From Nitrospira sp. (GTDB lineage Bacteria; Nitrospirota; Nitrospiria; Nitrospirales; Nitrospiraceae), in the NCBI GenBank assembly GCA_029194535.1, contig JARFXR010000003.1, positions 208,880-272,879 on the forward strand: a stretch of 64,000 bases of DNA, written 5' to 3'. The notes below the pieces were generated by a model. It was not told the DNA's origin. It searched no databases and saw only the letters and a program-made list of their open reading frames with translations. Both the position numbers and the translations under genes were made by a program. Of the stretch, positions 62,933 through 64,000 are shown in pieces (within the stretch, counting starts at the first letter, position 1; each line of letters begins with the position of its first letter).

Positions 62933-63177
62933 CAGCGATCCTCGAACACAATCCGTTCAACGTCCTCCTCAGTGAGCACACCAGCCTTACGGGCGCGCCG
63001 TGACATCTTCCGTTGTAGGGCGAAGAATTCCTGTTCCTGACGTTCTGCTTTATAGATATCGACCATGCGCCTGAACAAGTCGCTCTTTGTGGTCCCTTCC
63101 CGCTTCGCAATTTGTTCATATTCTTTCGCGAGCGCTGGACTGACTGAAAAACCCAGCACCGCTGTCTTCCGTGCCAT
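62932..63177 (-). CDS. Ribbon-helix-helix antitoxin
   Basis: ATG 63177 has AGGAG 6 nt upstream. The 81-aa product starts ARKTAVLGFSVSPALAKEYE and has TTKSDLFRRMVDIYKAER, an RHH fold, with a charged C-terminal helix (AGVLTEEDVERIVFED). It pairs with the downstream PIN gene. Confidence 0.82.
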   Translation of the reverse strand: MARKTAVLGFSVSPALAKEYEQIAKREGTTKSDLFRRMVDIYKAERQEQEFFALQRKMSRRARKAGVLTEEDVERIVFEDR

Positions 63178-63183
63178 AGCCAA

Positions 63184-64000
63184 CTCCTGGTTTAACTGGG
63201 TTAAACTCTAGCACACCCGCTAACAGATGACAACCCCAATCACTGGATCGCGGCCAGTGGCGAATTGCATTCTCGAGGAATCCGGGCGGTACATGTGGTA
63301 GGACTACCGCCCCGGCAGTTTTCACAGGCACGTCGGCATGCGCATCGATCACCGCTCGTGACCGAGCCGTGACGAAAGCGTGTTGTCTGGGCCGAGATTG
63401 ACCGCGAGGCGTGGATTGACGCAGCGAGTTCCGCAGGCAAGCAGTGGAGACTTAAAACAATGACTCCCGACCCCTTTTCTTTCTTCCGACCCAAATCGCG
63501 CATACTCTTCGCAGCGCTGCGGTCTACAAGCGACTGCAGCCCGTGTCTGCTTCTTAGCGGACGGGTGAGCTTTTCCCACTGCGGGTGGCGTGGCGAACGG
63601 GGCGCCCCACCGCTTGGAGACAGTTTGAATATACTGATCCCAGGCCACCATCAGAGCGCTGCGATTTACAAGCGATTGCAGCGCTCCACTCTCTCGTTTA
63701 GCTGAAGGGTGGTCGTCTGACGGGATGGCGGACCTGGCGTCGCGAATTGCGGAGGTTCGGGATGACCTGACTTGCCGATCAGATGCGGTCCGTAGAGCGG
63801 ATGCCGAGGGCGCACGGTGCGAGGAATAACGAGCACCCCGTTTGTGCGCGCCGCCGAGATGGTGAGGCGGCCGGGGTCGTTTCAGCCGAATCTGAGCGAA
63901 GCTGATTCATGGGGCGAATTCCGCGGGCAAGCAGAGGAGGCCTAAAACAACGACTCCCGACCCCTTTGTTTCCCCTCTCGAGACACGATTTTATTCAGCC
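63184..64000. repeat. Repeat-filled end of window
   Basis: No gene is seen. Partial repeat ends lie at 63395-63478 (GAGTTCCGCAGGCAAGCAG ... ACAATGACTCCCGACC) and 63500-63540 (GCAGCGCTGCGGTC). A full copy spans 63652-63975, with hairpin arms AGAGCGCTGC and GCAGCGCTCC and the same internal blocks as 59735-60050. Confidence 0.7.

Noticed and set aside
57241..64000. A chromosomal integron cassette array
   Set aside because: Same-direction small gene units between repeats are suggestive, but I find no GTTRRRY/RYYYAAC core pairs and no integrase; the repeats are longer than attC sites.
1..64000. CRISPR array, transposase or integrase genes
   Set aside because: No regularly spaced 25-40 bp repeats and no DDE, tyrosine or serine recombinase motifs were seen on either strand.

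Overview
The window looks like a chromosomal accessory region of an environmental Gram-negative bacterium. The evidence is several lipoboxes, an outer-membrane beta-barrel protein, exported c-type cytochrome and cupredoxin proteins, Shine-Dalgarno sites ahead of most genes, and a base composition near 58% G+C by eye with visibly A+T-richer inserts. The gene style recalls Nitrospira-type (Nitrospirota) genomes, but no rRNA or universal marker gene is present, so this is an inference only.

Region 1 (1-13.3 kb, minus strand) is an insecticidal-type Tc toxin locus: a fused TcB-TcC (SpvB/RHS) protein of 2588 aa, followed by the 5' two-thirds or so of a TcA gene that runs off the window. The C-terminal tail of a flavin amine oxidase gene is stranded just upstream. 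Region 2 (13.3-20.2 kb) holds ordinary genes: a two-domain cupredoxin-like protein, a translationally coupled pair of FMN split-barrel proteins (the second with GAF and winged-helix-like parts), an outer-membrane protein, a DUF302 protein, a lipoprotein and a cysteine-synthase-like enzyme.

Region 3 (20.5-39.2 kb) is a mosaic island and the most interesting part. Its transcription units are: a Cys-rich peptide with a radical SAM/SPASM enzyme; a kelch/galactose-oxidase-like protein with two overlapping ATP-grasp-type genes; an operon of membrane proteins, lipoproteins, CBS/Zn-ribbon and SAF proteins; and a 1249-aa membrane sensor facing a papain-like/serine-hydrolase protein. Four of these promoters carry the same element: a 40-nt inverted repeat, then about 90 nt from its start a second conserved box. 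This suggests one regulon across genes of different composition and origin.

Region 4 (39.4-44.9 kb) begins with a second RiPP-like cassette, a 100-aa precursor-like peptide overlapping a SagB-type dehydrogenase with no YcaO neighbour. It is bounded by broken DUF2442 and DUF899 genes. A YCII protein, a TPR protein, a broken AHSA1 gene and a multi-pass membrane protein follow. Region 5 (45.1-57.1 kb) has a 1895-aa secreted sugar-dehydrogenase/FN3 protein with a 903-bp exact internal tandem duplication, a tRNA 3'-end remnant, a lipoprotein, a truncated-looking GH26/FN3 protein, a PepSY transporter-like protein, an Lcl-type protein and a DUF3365 haem protein with a clear terminator.

Region 6 (57.2-64 kb) is a repeat-rich zone in which three toxin-antitoxin-like pairs (VapBC, DUF4160/DUF2442, PIN/RHH), a methyltransferase-like gene and an SDR gene are separated by copies of a dispersed repeat of up to about 300 bp that begins with a hairpin. 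No CRISPR array, intact tRNA, rRNA or integrase was found.
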